Shown here: piece after piece, positions 11,179 to 21,582 of the stretch | Numbering within the stretch: the first letter of the stretch is position 1 | Layout of the letters: every line of letters starts with the position of its first letter | Origin: Gnetum montanum | Lineage: Eukaryota > Streptophyta > Gnetopsida > Gnetales > Gnetaceae | Length of the DNA: 64,000 nt | Reading direction: 5' to 3' | Assembly: GCA_015680685.1 (NCBI GenBank) | Contig: MNCI01003070.1 | Location: 316,215-380,214 of the forward strand | Program-made: the position numbers and the translations under genes | Notes under the pieces: generated by a model | The model's input: only the letters and a program-made list of their open reading frames with translations | Database searches by the model: none | Told to the model about the DNA's origin: nothing

Positions 11179-12066
11179 TGATGAGTGGCGAGGTACCCCT
11201 ACACTCAACCATACAAATACAAGCATTTTACGCATGATTTGATCGAACTCTGCAAACGGACTAGTTGGGGTATCTAGACAGTTATTCTTAGATCGCAGTT
11301 CACTGTCTTCCCATTTGGACTAGTGATAACTTTGTCATGTATGGTTTGGTCCAGAGTGAGGTGTATGATGTGTTCCTATACTACTGCTACTCCTGGAGAT
11401 AATGGAAAATGATATTAACTAAGCTAAGAGAGAGGGTAAGAGAGAATCTAAGCTAGCCTAAGTGCGATGAGCATCCGTTTCTCAATCATCCGTACACATC
11501 TTGGACCTCGTGCACAACTACCACTGGGATTACCAAGTGTAGATCCTAGGTACGCTACTAGGTTACTAAGTAGTCACACTTAAAATGCTCGTGATCAAGT
11601 CATACTCATTCCACATTTAAAAGGAGTTTAGGGTGAAGAGATATTAACTAAGAAAGCAGTAAATAACAAATAAATAAATAAATAAATAAGCTAAGTGGAT
11701 GCTGCAATGATGAAGTAATCTCGATCTTTATTGCTGATCATGTGCGTGTCCAAGTACGTCAAACTCGAATAAGGATGCCATGTGTGTGTCCAAGTATGTC
11801 ACACTCGAATAAGGATGCTGTACAATTACAATCACCAAACTATGGGCATGCATTGGGAGAGAAGGGTTGAGAGAAAAACTACTTAAAACTAAACACTTAA
11901 AAGAAATTCTAAAAACTAAGAACTTCTCTTCAAATCTGTCTACCTCTTATTTATAGATGAGGAGATAGGCTACGATATCACGTACGCAATATCACGTCTA
12001 AGCTGCGATATCGCATGCGCGATATCGTGTATGCGATATCGCGGCCAACAAAATGATAACTCATCA
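11179..12066 (-). repeat. Element A 5' LTR
   Basis: 888 bp, ends TGATGAG/CTCATCA. Contains the U3 palindrome array (11971-12046), the TATA box (minus strand, near 11947-11955), and the AATAAAGATCGAG segment. A local 41-bp direct duplication (about 11738-11779 and 11780-11819) is absent from the other LTR. Confidence 0.92.
11971..12046 (-). promoter_or_regulatory. GATATCGC palindrome array in U3 of element A 5' LTR
   Basis: Five GATATC or AATATC cores with GCGATATCGC, GCATGCGCGATATCG and TACGATATCACGTACGC type units within 76 bp, ending about 15 bp before the TATA box on the minus strand. More units than in the 3' LTR of the same element. Confidence 0.7.
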
Positions 12067-12071
12067 GATAC
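12067..12071. repeat. target site duplication of element A (right), GATAC
   Basis: Matches 3421-3425 exactly; joining the two restores a copia primer binding site on the minus strand. Confidence 0.92.
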
Positions 12072-12720
12072 CACTATTATGGAAAGGGGATATATGAGGG
12101 ATCTGAATTGAGATGAGGGAGGTCCCTTCTGATAGAGTAAAACAACTCAATCTTCTTATGCAGATGCAGAAAACCAAAAACAATAATAGCAAGCTTTATT
12201 GTATTTCTCTGAAATCACAGACATTCAACTCTCAACTCTTGTGTATATGACCAATCCCAGGATAGACTTAAATATCCACATCTAGGGTTACAAAATTGGA
12301 AACATCTAAAACTAATTGAGATAGATCTTCACAACACGTTTAGAAGTCTTATCTCATCTTTAGGGAAAATTCTAAAACTATTGGACAGTAGAAACAAAAA
12401 GTGTAGTTCACAAATAATAAATTGCTAGTTCATTGCTGTGATTTGGTGTTTCATAGCTGTTTTATCATGATAACCATGGCCAATAGTGGTGACTTTGCAC
12501 AAAAACTTGATGCTCATCTTTAATTGCTTTTTATTGCATGAAACTTGGGTTCTCTCTTCTCTTGGAATATGGACCAATCTTCCTCCTATCTAGGTAGAAT
12601 TGTCTCTTTCCTATTGGGTTATTCTAAATATGCAAAAGTACCTTGTATCTAATACTTTCATCAATGTGCCTTATATATCATAATGTAAATACCCTTGCAA
12701 TGTTTTATTCTAAATCATTC
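12072..12720 (-). repeat. 5' LTR of the split copia element (far end approximate)
   Basis: On the minus strand this ends about 10 bp before the TGGTATC primer site and carries an LTR-like leader: a TATA-like ATATTTAAG near 12265 and an AATACAATAAAGCTTGC segment near 12190-12215. The start of the LTR cannot be fixed because the second LTR is outside the window; the end given is an estimate. Confidence 0.6.
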
Positions 12721-12895
12721 CCCCATGAAATTATGCTTTTTATTATGTAGCATCTAAGAAGATTTCCTTCCAAATTTTAGTTGTGCTACATGACTATTAA
12801 CATACTGCAAATTGTCAAAGATCTCTAAAAGCCTCATGTCTACTTTAAAAAACAATCCATGCCATGTAAAAACCATTCCATGCCATGTAATTGGT

Positions 12896-12897
12896 AG
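12896..12897 (+). promoter_or_regulatory. Candidate 3' splice site before the GULLO exon
   Basis: TTGGTAG precedes GTGACGTTTGCTTTGG, where protein similarity to GULLO proteins begins (VTFALEPMFKRSV) and GC content jumps. No upstream ATG or exon is seen between 12720 and here. The pyrimidine tract is weak. Confidence 0.55.
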
Positions 12898-14019
12898 GTG
12901 ACGTTTGCTTTGGAGCCAATGTTCAAGCGCTCGGTGTCGGAATCGCTGGACAATGACGCGGACCTTGAGGAACGCCTGGTAGATTTTCTGAATGCGACAG
13001 CCTTCGCAGAAATACTCTGGTACGCCTCGCAGGGCCGGGCTGTGATGGCCCGGATCGACCGGGTGCCCGCCAACGCCTCCGGCGACGGCATCAACAGGTC
13101 CAGGTTCCAGCCCATCACCGCCGCGCAGGTGGAGGCCTCCTCCGAGAACTTCGACCAACTTCAGAAAACCCAAGACTCCGCCAAGCTCTGCAATGCCGCC
13201 CGAGACGCCATGATCAACCGCACCAACGCCGGCGACGGTTTCCTCAGCACGCCGACTACGACCAACTTCACGGGCTTCCCCGTCGTCGGCTTCAACAACA
13301 AAATGGTGAACTCCGGCGGCTGCGAAAAGTACGACGTGCCGGAAACACAGAAATCTTGCCTTTCGAACCGGATCACGGACTCCAACCAGTCCGTCTGCAT
13401 GTGGGATCGCCGTGCCGGTGATAGCAAGATCCGGGACTTCGAGTTCCGCGTTCCTCTGCTTGCGGCCGCAGACGCCGTGCGCGATATCAAGGCCATCCGC
13501 GACCAGAGCGCTGAAGGCCGCTCCGGCTTCTGCTTCTATGACGGCCGCGGCGGCATCTTCCTGCGGACGGTGACGAAGTCTGAGGCGTACCTGGGTCCGC
13601 CCGAGGACATGGTCACGTTCGAGCTCCTCTACCCCCGGCCGGACGAGCCCCAGACTCCGGCCTGGAAAATGGACGTGCTTACGGAAATCGAGCAGATGCT
13701 GCATGAGAAATACGGGGCGCATCTGCACTGGGGCAAGTCCGGCGGATACTACTTCGACGGCCAGGCTCGGCGTGCCACTGTGAATCTGGAAAAGTTCCTG
13801 GACGTTCGTCGCCGGTTCGATCCGGACGGCGTTTTCCTGAACGAGTGGAGCGAGAAGGTCCTCGGCCTCGGCGGCAAACGCGTGCAGGAAATCCACGACG
13901 GATGTGCTGTTGAGAAGCTGTGCAAGTGCTCGCAGGATTCCCACTGCGCTCCTTCTGAGGGATACTTTTGCCGCCCCGGCCGCGTCTACACCGGCGCCCG
14001 TGTCTGCCGTAAGGGCTGA
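12898..14019 (+). CDS. L-gulono-1,4-lactone oxidase-like protein, C-terminal exon (373 codons)
   Basis: Oxidises L-gulono-1,4-lactone or related aldonolactones, with FAD, towards ascorbate; plant members are mostly predicted secreted or membrane-linked. Visible: VTFALEPMFKRSV at the start, RIDRVPAN, the ALO-domain C-terminal part with MVTFELLYPRP, HLHWGKSGGYYF (HWGK is the conserved motif near the flavin), FLDVRRRFDPDGVFLNEW, and the cysteine-rich plant tail CAVEKLCKCS...HCAPSEGYFCRPGRVY ending at TGA 14017-14019. Plant family members are roughly 570-600 residues, so the N-terminal FAD-binding half (about 200 residues) is missing. The first codon is GTG after a likely splice acceptor, so this is read as an internal-to-last exon, not a full gene. 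The frame is open, GC-rich and unlike the AT-rich surroundings. A truncated relative lies tail-to-tail at 21583-22006. Upstream exons would lie left of the copia/A nest, requiring an intron above 12 kb; otherwise it is a fragment. Confidence 0.85.
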   Translation: MTFALEPMFKRSVSESLDNDADLEERLVDFLNATAFAEILWYASQGRAVMARIDRVPANASGDGINRSRFQPITAAQVEASSENFDQLQKTQDSAKLCNAARDAMINRTNAGDGFLSTPTTTNFTGFPVVGFNNKMVNSGGCEKYDVPETQKSCLSNRITDSNQSVCMWDRRAGDSKIRDFEFRVPLLAAADAVRDIKAIRDQSAEGRSGFCFYDGRGGIFLRTVTKSEAYLGPPEDMVTFELLYPRPDEPQTPAWKMDVLTEIEQMLHEKYGAHLHWGKSGGYYFDGQARRATVNLEKFLDVRRRFDPDGVFLNEWSEKVLGLGGKRVQEIHDGCAVEKLCKCSQDSHCAPSEGYFCRPGRVYTGARVCRKG

Positions 14020-14713
14020 CTGCAACACCCTCCGCCGACACAGACTTCCGCCGGAGATACCTTTGTGTTTTTCACTCTTTGGCTATTCCAGCAAATCTTC
14101 CGGGTGAAATGCCATAGTAAGGCTGAAGTGATTTTGCAACTTGATTCTCTAATAAATAAAGATTCTCCTTAAAGATTTTCCTTGAAACTAGCTTACTGGT
14201 ATGACTTTTACCTTGGTAACTCTAAGTTTTTAATTTTATTTTATTAAGTAAAATTTAGTTATAAATTAGAAAACAAAAAAGGAAAATTCCATTCTCAACC
14301 TAGTTTGATAGATCTAAGTTGTCTTAGTGACTTAAATTACAGTTTTTAGTTTCAGTTGTCTATTTGCACATGTTCTTAAAAGTATTCTATTGTATCCTTT
14401 TTGTAAGCTTATTAAGTTTCAAATTTAAATTTTCTTCTTAAATATTTCATTTTTAAAGCTATCTTTCAATCTATTTCTTAGATATGACATTATAAACTTT
14501 TGTAGAAAGATGTACTCAATGTCTAATAACTATCTTTTTAAGAGATTTGTTAACCTAATTAAGAGGTGTAAGTTCTATAGAAAACATGTGAGCTTCCACT
14601 AACAAAATATCATACAAAATTGCATCTTTTACCTTAAATTCTTATAGGAAAATAATATTTCTAAACATATTCCAATCATCTTCATTGTGCTACTAAAAGT
14701 TTCAATTTCCTAG
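14020..14713. other. 3' flank of GULLO exon, AT-rich, nothing else seen
   Basis: The first 70 bases resemble the 3' flank of the second GULLO copy (both contain a CCGCC...ACAGACTTC segment) and probably are 3' UTR. AATAAATAAAG near 14150-14160 could serve for polyadenylation. The rest is AT-rich with no recognisable gene or repeat. Confidence 0.5.
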
Positions 14714-14718
14714 CTAAG
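14714..14718. repeat. target site duplication of element B (left), CTAAG
   Basis: Same five bases follow the other end of element B at 20917-20921. Confidence 0.92.
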
Positions 14719-15513
14719 TGATGAGTTATCATTTTGTTGGCCACGATATTGCATACGTGATATTGTAGCCTATCTCCTCATCTATAAATAAGAGGTAGAT
14801 AGATTCAGTAGGTAGTTAGTGATTAGAGTAGTTAAGTTTAACTCTTTTTACATCAGTTTTTCTCTCAAACCTTCTCTCCCAGTGTATGCCTGCAATGTGG
14901 TGATTGTAATTATACGACATCCTTATTCGAGTGTGATGTACTTGGACATGCACATGATTGGCAATAAAGATCGAGATTACTTCATCATTGCAGCATTCAC
15001 TTAGTTTAATTATTTAATTTTCATTATTCATGATCGCTTTCGTAGTTAATATCTCTCAACCTTTAACTCTTGTTAAACATGGAATGAGTACAACTTGATC
15101 ACAAGCATTTAAGTGTGACTACTTGGTAACCCAGTGGCGTACCTAGGATCTGTGCTTGATAATCCCAGTGGTAGTTGTGCACGAGGTCCAAGATGTGTAC
15201 GGATGATTAAGGAACGAATGCTCATCGCACTTAGGCTAGCTTAGATTCTCTCTTACCCTCTCTCTTAGCTTAGTTAATATCATTTTCCATTATCTCCAGG
15301 AGTAGCATTGGTATAGGAACACATCATACACCTCATTCTGGACTAAACCATACATGACAAAGTTAACACTAGTCCAGATAGGAAGACAGCGAACTGCGAC
15401 CTAAGAATAACGATCTAGATACCACAACTAGTCTGTCTGCGGAGTTCGACCGAATTGTGTGTGAAACGCTCGTATTCCTATGGTTGAGTGTAGGGGTACC
15501 TCGCCACTCATCA
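14719..15513 (+). repeat. Element B 5' LTR
   Basis: 795 bp from TGATGAGTTATC to CCACTCATCA. U3 holds two weakened palindromes (14739-14770), a TATAAATA near 14782 and AATAAAGATCGAG near 14963. Palindromes have lost C:G pairs compared with A and C, as expected from deamination. Confidence 0.92.
14739..14770 (+). promoter_or_regulatory. Decayed GATATCGC palindromes in U3 of element B
   Basis: GGCCACGATATTGC and TACGTGATATTGTAG: the GATATC cores now read GATATT, but position relative to the TATA box is unchanged. Confidence 0.55.
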
Positions 15514-15514
15514 T

Positions 15515-15532
15515 TGGCATTGTTGTTGGGAA
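15515..15532 (+). other. Primer binding site of element B (tRNA-Asp type, decayed)
   Basis: TGGCATTGTTGTTGGGAA at the place of TGGCGCCGTTGCCGGGGA. Most differences are C to T or G to A. Confidence 0.6.
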
Positions 15533-15654
15533 CGGTGCTAGTTATCTAGATTAGTTATATCATACAAGGTTGCTGTATAGGAATTAACAATATATCTTTT
15601 AGAAAGAAATAATTACAAAAAGTCACAAACGAATTCACACACAATCTCACAACC

Positions 15655-17627
15655 ATGCCTCTCCTACAAGACTACGATAATACCATATCTAGTGAGGAAA
15701 TTCATTAGAGAACCAACGAATTATATGACAATGAAGATTGGAGTAGACAATCTGAGGTGGGGGTTTCTCATAAACATAAATGAAGGCAGCATCATCCCAA
15801 CGCATGAAAGCATAACCTACTAGATGACGATGAACCTCTACTAGCCACTGCAAGCCTAACACAAGTACAAGAGGCTATTCAAATTTCCCGTAGGCATTGT
15901 AAGGAGAGCCGCCTAACTAGGCTCGATTTAAACAACTTTCCCAATTTTTTAAGAGGCTATGACTTAGATCCGCAACAACATTTACAAGCCTTCTACGATG
16001 CCTGTACATGGAACAACATTGATAACGGTTGGCAAAAACTTAAACTCTTTCCTATGACACTCATTGGCCAAGCAAAAGTATGGTATAGATCGTTAAAACC
16101 AAATTCAATACGACATTGGCCAACAATGGTAGAACTCTTTAATGAAAGATATCAAACCTACACAAGAGTGTCGACCTTGAGGAAACAAATCCAAGTGTGG
16201 AAACAAGCAAAACATGAACCCTTGAACATGGCCTTAGAAAGATATTATGCATTGTTAAATAACTGTCTAGGCCATGAGTTCTCCGAGGAAAGGCTAATGT
16301 ACCATATCATTGATAGGCTTCGTGATGCAACAAGAGAAACCCTAGAGATGTATGCCCAAGGTCAACTATACGAACTACAAACTCATCAATTCCACGAGCT
16401 TATTAAGTAGGTAGAAAAAGAAGAAGAAGAAATGGCTAGATGGGAGACTGTTGAAAAACATCAACGGGATCAAAATCTCAACTTAATGTAGGTCCATAAT
16501 CATCCAAAGGAGAAATCAACCCATCTCAAGGGGGAAGAACCATCTTTGCTAGTACAACAACCATTAGATGAAATTGAGGCAAAGATCAATAAGATGTTGG
16601 AATGGACGAATAAAAAGTGTAGAGACTATATCAATATTATTGGAGATAGAGTTTTGACAACCTAAGAAGCAGGACAAAATATCATTAGACAATCGAAAAG
16701 AAGGGATGAAGAAAATAAGAGCTCAACTTCCAATCATACGTATGAATGCAACATTTGCCTGTATGATCACCCCAAGGGCTAATGCCCAATCTTGTTACAT
16801 TTATATGAGCATTGGGGAAGCACGTTACACCTAGAGTTCGTACAGAGATACTATGTTCGATCATAGTGGCAACAATCCCAGTCATGGGAAAAGCCACCCC
16901 TAAACTGGAGACACCCTTCATATCATTCAAATCTAAATGCTTACCTCGTTCAACATCCTATTTCCCCAACCAGGTCAACATACTCTATCCCACTGCATTA
17001 TCATTCTTCCCAATACTATCAGCCTATGTTTTTAACACAACCACTGCCTTGTAGACCTTACACTTCTCCTAAATTTCAACATGCTCATCCTTTCCCTACT
17101 TCTACATTGTCATCAATTATTCCTGAAGTGTCTGCAGCATAGCAATAACCTACGAATGTTACTTGTGCTACTATTACCAATAGTAGTAAGAGGCCTCTTC
17201 AACATTAAAAGCGTCCCTTCTTTAGACATGATCATAGGAAGGGACAACACAGTTCCAAACCAATTGCATCCTAGTCCAACACTGTGGTGCATCCTTCTCC
17301 TCGAACCCAGCACCTCATGTCACTTCATCAGGGCCACCAATTAACACTCCAACAACCATATGGCCCAATGAATACAACCATGGAGAAAGACATCCTGATC
17401 CTTGCATACCATCTTATGGTCCCAAGTATCATAGTAGGCCAACTCTTTATTTGGGAACCACATCTTATAAATTGGCCCACTATGCTTACTATAATCAGGT
17501 GTGTGAAATCCAATGGCGTAAGTATGACCAAGTTTCAATATTCCCAACATGCAAGGATCCTCATCTTTCATTTGTTAATCCTCACCATGCCCAACCATTT
17601 AGTTATGGGGGATATCCCCCATTCTAA
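15655..17627 (+). pseudogene. Element B gag (broken)
   Basis: ATG at 15655 (MPLLQDYDNT). The gag domain lies at about 15960-16410 (MTLIGQAKVWYRSLKPNS, LFNERYQTYTRVSTLRKQ). The zinc knuckle CNICLYDHPKG*C near 16750-16790 has a stop inside. The proline-rich C-terminal part spans 16800-17627 with a frame change near 17250. At least eight stops, mostly where A or C have glutamine. The end codes for YGGYPPF and contains a 14-bp palindrome GGGGGATATCCCCC (17607-17620). Confidence 0.83.
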
Positions 17628-17639
17628 TAATAAGCAGGA

Positions 17640-18180
17640 TTAGTAAATATTTTTCATTTTCTTTAATTTTACAATTTTTTGTTTTCTAGTTTTTCATTTT
17701 TCAATTTCTTATTTTATCTTTTTGTCTTTTTGTCTTTTGTCTTTTTATCTTTTTATCGTTTTCCAAGTAATCTCATCTACAAATAAAACACTCATGTGGC
17801 TCACTGGTTGAGGTGTGTTCTATGTTATCAAGTCTCGAGTGATCAATTATTTGGATAGTGAGCCCATTACATCCACTCATCCATTCTACAAATAAAAGGT
17901 TCTGTTCGAGGGTACAGTGATATTCTTGACATTCTTAAAACTTAAAAATTAATTTTGTGTTCATTATACCCAAAATGAAAAAGGATGGATCAAGAGGGAA
18001 TGATTAGGGTGTGACATCAAGGGGACTTGTGGATTCTCTTTGGTAACGTCTATGAGAGTTATCATGTAACACGAGTGTACTAAGATCCTTGTAGATCTAA
18101 CGCAAAATGGGAGTAAGAGTAATCAAAGGCACTTAAAGATCCAAGGGTGTTCTAGAGGGTTCCACTGGAAAGACATGCAT
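17640..18180 (+). other. Spacer of element B: T-rich tract then conserved noncoding DNA
   Basis: A T-rich tract (17640-17760) follows gag, as in A and C and, after pol, in D, E and F. Next is noncoding sequence shared with A and C, including GGGTGTGACATCAAGGGGAC near 18009, also present in altered form in E and F. No gene seen. Confidence 0.6.
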
Positions 18181-18193
18181 CCATGCCTGAAGG

Positions 18194-18436
18194 TTGGTGG
18201 CTTCTCTGGATTTATTCATTCAAAAAAAGAGAAGAAAAGAAAAAAAAAAGAAGAGAAAAAAACAACAACAAAGAAAGTGCCACAAAGCAAAAATCACTCC
18301 TCCCTTGAACCAAATGCCAAGTGATCATATGCCTTGTTGTTATGGTACTCTCATAGTTGATCATCATGGGATGAAACAATGCGTTGTCACTGATCAGAGA
18401 AATGAACTTGGTCCTGATCTTGGAACGATGGGTTAA
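18194..18436 (+). CDS. Possible small conserved ORF in the gag-ORF2 spacer (element B)
   Basis: 80 codons: lysine-rich start, then KCHKAKITPPLN, CCYGTLIVDHHGMKQC and LGPDLGTMG before the stop. Equivalent to the 77-codon frame of element A (8351-8584); the C-terminal 55 residues align without gaps. No known domain; could be chance within conserved DNA. Confidence 0.3.
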   Translation: MVASLDLFIQKKRRKEKKKKRKKQQQRKCHKAKITPPLNQMPSDHMPCCYGTLIVDHHGMKQCVVTDQRNELGPDLGTMG

Positions 18437-19039
18437 TGACACATTAATCATGCTTTACACGTAGGATTCACTGTGCCCTAGGTCAGTTACCTCATGTCCC
18501 AATCTCTACAATCCCTTCTATAGTCCATCTCATCTCACTGTCCATGTAATTATCACTTGTGTCTCATATAGCGTAGAAGTCTTACCTCATTCTGCTGATA
18601 TTTACATGTGTGTGTTTTGTGGAACTAGTGTGGATTACATTTAACCCTTCTAGTGCCCATGGACACTTTCAAGTGTGGTTACACAAGGGAATTATAGGTT
18701 GAAACCTACTTTGGGTAGGACCCACTTGTGTAATCTTGTGTAATTTTCACTCATAACACAGCTCACACACACCATCTATTACCCTCAGCGTATTTTCCAT
18801 GATATTTTCCCCTTTTACTGTCCCTCCAAATTCCACCGTTCCTATCAACCATCACATGGACTTTTTCTCTCACTTACCACCCAAAGCCTTATTGATCAAT
18901 TCCACCCACATATAATTATTCGTGCCTTCAACACTAACTAAATTACCCTAGGATCCTTTAACACTTGCCACATGTTCATCAATTACATTGTTAATTTCAC
19001 AAAAATCTTTTAAATTTGGTATATCCCCTTGGGCCTTAA
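18437..19039 (+). other. Spacer of element B, no gene seen
   Basis: Noncoding sequence shared with A (7750-8350) and C (28777-29370); includes an imperfect inverted pair around 18630-18690. Nothing coding recognised. Confidence 0.5.
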
Positions 19040-19081
19040 CATCGATAGTACGCGATATCACGTTGCATATACCTATATATA
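19040..19081 (+). promoter_or_regulatory. Internal promoter-like site of element B
   Basis: ATCGATAGTACGCGATATCACG then TATATATA (19074-19081), about 475 bp before the ORF2 ATG at 19556. Same design as the LTR U3. Confidence 0.5.
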
Positions 19082-19546
19082 CGTAGCCTCCCTGTACCAC
19101 TTACCATCATTTTCAACTATTCACGAGAGGGAGTTTTTCCAATCTTTCTCTACGACTAGCGATTGTGCACCCCTAGCTTTCAACCTATATCTCACTTGCT
19201 GGTGCTCCGATTTTCAGTTCGTCTGAACCTACTTGAACCTGGAGTGTTCAACTTAGTCATGGGGGAGGGACACCCGTCGAATAGTGCATAAATTTTTTGA
19301 AATTTTTCATCGCCCAAAGGAAATTATCAAGGGTAATTAGTTACAACATTAAGGATAATTGTGCCAAAAATAATTTCATCCCCTTAGTTATACCGAGAAA
19401 CTAGAATTGGAGACCACCTAAGTAAAAAGGACTTATTATTATAATCTTTTGGGAAACATCACACGGAGATAAAATAAATTAATTAAGGCAAGGAGTAAGG
19501 TATAACCTAACTTTGGAAACAACCTTACTAATGATCAGCGCCCGTG

Positions 19547-19555
19547 TGATTACAG
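19547..19555 (+). promoter_or_regulatory. Candidate 3' splice site directly before ORF2 (element B)
   Basis: TGATTACAG followed by ATGG. A donor-like AAGGGTAATTAG lies at 19329-19340, which would give an intron of about 223 bp. Confidence 0.45.
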
Positions 19556-20243
19556 ATGGTCCCAAAACGTGGACAACAGGAAGGTCCTGCTCAAGGTGGA
19601 AGCAAACAACCTAGGAGAGGCGAAGGACAAGTTCCTGCAGATAGCATGCAGAGTAGGAGGAACAATCATTTAGCATTCACCAAGAAGACCCTGCTACTAT
19701 ACAATTAAGATAGGCAGAAGGAGAAGCTACGACAGCCTGAGAACAAAGCTCGAGCAACAGGTAGCCACCACCTACAACAAATATGAAACAGAATTTGCAG
19801 AATGCAAGAAGATAGTGCAAAAACTGGAGGTTGGAAATTCTAAACTTGAGGTGGTTAAAGAAAGCTACCAGGGACAAAAGGGTGTTACAACAGATTTGGC
19901 TTGACAGCTTGTAGATTTCCAAGAATATAAAGACAAAGCCAGAGCCTACAAGGAGGATCGACGGGTGTTTGCGGCTTGGTATGTCAAAGTAAACAAAATG
20001 TTTCCGTAACTACCTTGCCCATGAGAGGTGCTGACTCCATCAAACATCAAAACATTAGCATGGACAACACAGGATCCCCGAATAGAAGATGAGAAACTCT
20101 AGGCCATACTTCAACGCCATCANGCCCGAATAGAAGATGAGAAACTCTAGGCCATACTTCAACGCCATCAAGTCCCAAGACTTAGAGCACAAGACAAGGG
20201 AAAGGCACCCATGGAGGAGCCACTACCACCAGGAACTACATGA
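19556..20243 (+). pseudogene. Element B ORF2 remnant (internal deletion of about 2 kb)
   Basis: ATG at 19556 (MVPKRGQQEG) and stop TGA at 20241-20243 after PPPPGTT match A and C, but from about 19745 the sequence jumps to the C-terminal coiled-coil part. A single-N join with a 44-bp duplication (20079-20168) lies inside. Not functional. Confidence 0.75.
20079..20168. other. Assembly join: single N at 20123 with about 44 bp duplicated
   Basis: The sequence ending AACGCCATCA before the N is repeated after it. Probably unmerged contig overlap. Confidence 0.8.
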
Positions 20244-20367
20244 GTTTCATTAATATTGTAGCTATAGAATTTTTCTTTGCATTCTTTGTGTTGTGTCTCA
20301 ATTTTGTTCTGATTCCACACTACGGCATGAACCCATTCTCACCATTCAATAATCCCATACCTATCCA

Positions 20368-20620
20368 NNNNNNNNNNNNNNNNNNNNNNNNNNNNNNNNN
20401 NNNNNNNNNNNNNNNNNNNNNNNNNNNNNNNNNNNNNNNNNNNNNNNNNNNNNNNNNNNNNNNNNNNNNNNNNNNNNNNNNNNNNNNNNNNNNNNNNNNN
20501 NNNNNNNNNNNNNNNNNNNNNNNNNNNNNNNNNNNNNNNNNNNNNNNNNNNNNNNNNNNNNNNNNNNNNNNNNNNNNNNNNNNNNNNNNNNNNNNNNNNN
20601 NNNNNNNNNNNNNNNNNNNN
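20368..20620. other. Assembly gap (253 N)
   Basis: Run of N covering the end of the element B interior and the start of its 3' LTR. Confidence 1.
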
Positions 20621-20916
20621 ATGCTCATCGCACTTAGGCTAGCTTAGATTCTCTCTTACCCTCTCTCTTAGCTTAGTTAATATCATTTTCCATTATCTCC
20701 AGGAGTAGCATTAGTATAGGAGCACATCATACACCTCATTCTGGACTAAACCATACGTGACAAAGTTAACACTAGTCCAAATGGGAGGATAGCGAACTGC
20801 GACCTAAAAATAACTGTCTAAATACCACAACTAGTCCATTTGCGAAGTTCGACCGGATCGTACGTGAAACGCTCGTATTTGTATGGTTGAGTGTAGAGGT
20901 ACCTCACCACTCATCA
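20621..20916 (+). repeat. Element B 3' LTR, distal part
   Basis: Matches the last 300 bases of the 5' LTR and ends CCACTCATCA, followed by the CTAAG duplication (20917-20921). Confidence 0.92.
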
Positions 20917-20921
20917 CTAAG
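20917..20921. repeat. target site duplication of element B (right), CTAAG
   Basis: Identical to 14714-14718. Confidence 0.92.
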
Positions 20922-21540
20922 GATTCTAAACATGTGTACAATTTACTTTTCTAGGGGTCCACTACACAAAGATCTAGCTATTAAGATTAATGGGAAAACC
21001 TACAATTAAGGGTTACCGAACTGTATTGAGATTCTCATTAATAAGAAACTTTCAATTTTACATAAAGTTGGATCGTTAACTTTACTAAATTCTTGCTACT
21101 AGTGTCATGAAGCATATCATCAAGTTTATAGTTATCCAAAATTGTTGGTGAAGCAAGAAACTAATGATTTTTTCTCCTATTTTAAAGCACTTCTTTATGA
21201 AATTTTTTAAAATAATTGTATTAACCGTGAAACTTTTGTATTTCATTGTACTTTTAGTTGGAAATATCCATAATCTTAATATATTTTCCAGATTCCGGCA
21301 TCCATATGTAATGATGCAAGCACACCAAAAACCAGTAAAAAGCCTTTCCAAAAAAATCGCAACCACATACTCCAACATGTTAATAATGTTGTCGCATTTG
21401 TCTTTGTCCTTTTCTATTTATTAATGTTGGAGCTTTTCGGGTTCCAGGCATTAGGAGGCCTAACTGCTTTCTAAACGAATGTTGCCTGATGTAATAACTT
21501 TTATTTCATTGCAAAGTTACTAATCAATAGGAGACAAGTG
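20922..21540. other. AT-rich unique DNA between element B and GULLO copy 2
   Basis: No gene or known repeat recognised. AATAAAAG near 21502 on the minus strand could be a polyadenylation signal for GULLO copy 2. Confidence 0.4.
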
Positions 21541-21582
21541 AGAACATCACCAGTAGAAGTCTGTGGTGGCGGACTGCTGTGG

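Larger units (their letters stand above)
3426..12066 (-). mobile_element. Gypsy element A: pol-less LTR retrotransposon with gag and ORF2
   Basis: Complete element in minus orientation with both LTRs, a 5-bp target duplication, tRNA-Asp-type primer binding site (11160-11177), gag (9106-11037), a noncoding spacer with a T-rich tract (8990-9075 on this strand A-rich), an internal promoter-like site, ORF2 (4472-7231) and a polypurine tract (4281-4292). No protease, reverse transcriptase, RNase H or integrase can be found, although the layout is otherwise complete. LTRs have visibly diverged and the reading frames contain stops, so the insertion is old. It splits the copia element of 1-3425/12072 onwards. 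Related to elements B and C. Confidence 0.92.
14719..20916 (+). mobile_element. Gypsy element B: pol-less LTR retrotransposon with gag and deleted ORF2
   Basis: Plus orientation with both LTR ends, exact CTAAG duplication, primer binding site, gag (15655-17627), spacer, internal promoter-like site (19040-19081), and an ORF2 reduced to its two ends (19556-20243). No pol. An N run (20368-20620) hides the polypurine tract and the start of the 3' LTR. Closest to element A in gag, spacer and leader. It separates the two GULLO copies. Confidence 0.92.

Noticed and set aside
12754-14041. Long antisense open frame of 424 codons over the GULLO exon, and shorter ones
   Set aside because: Product of high GC with few stop codons; the plus frame matches GULLO along its whole length and the antisense protein has no recognisable domain.
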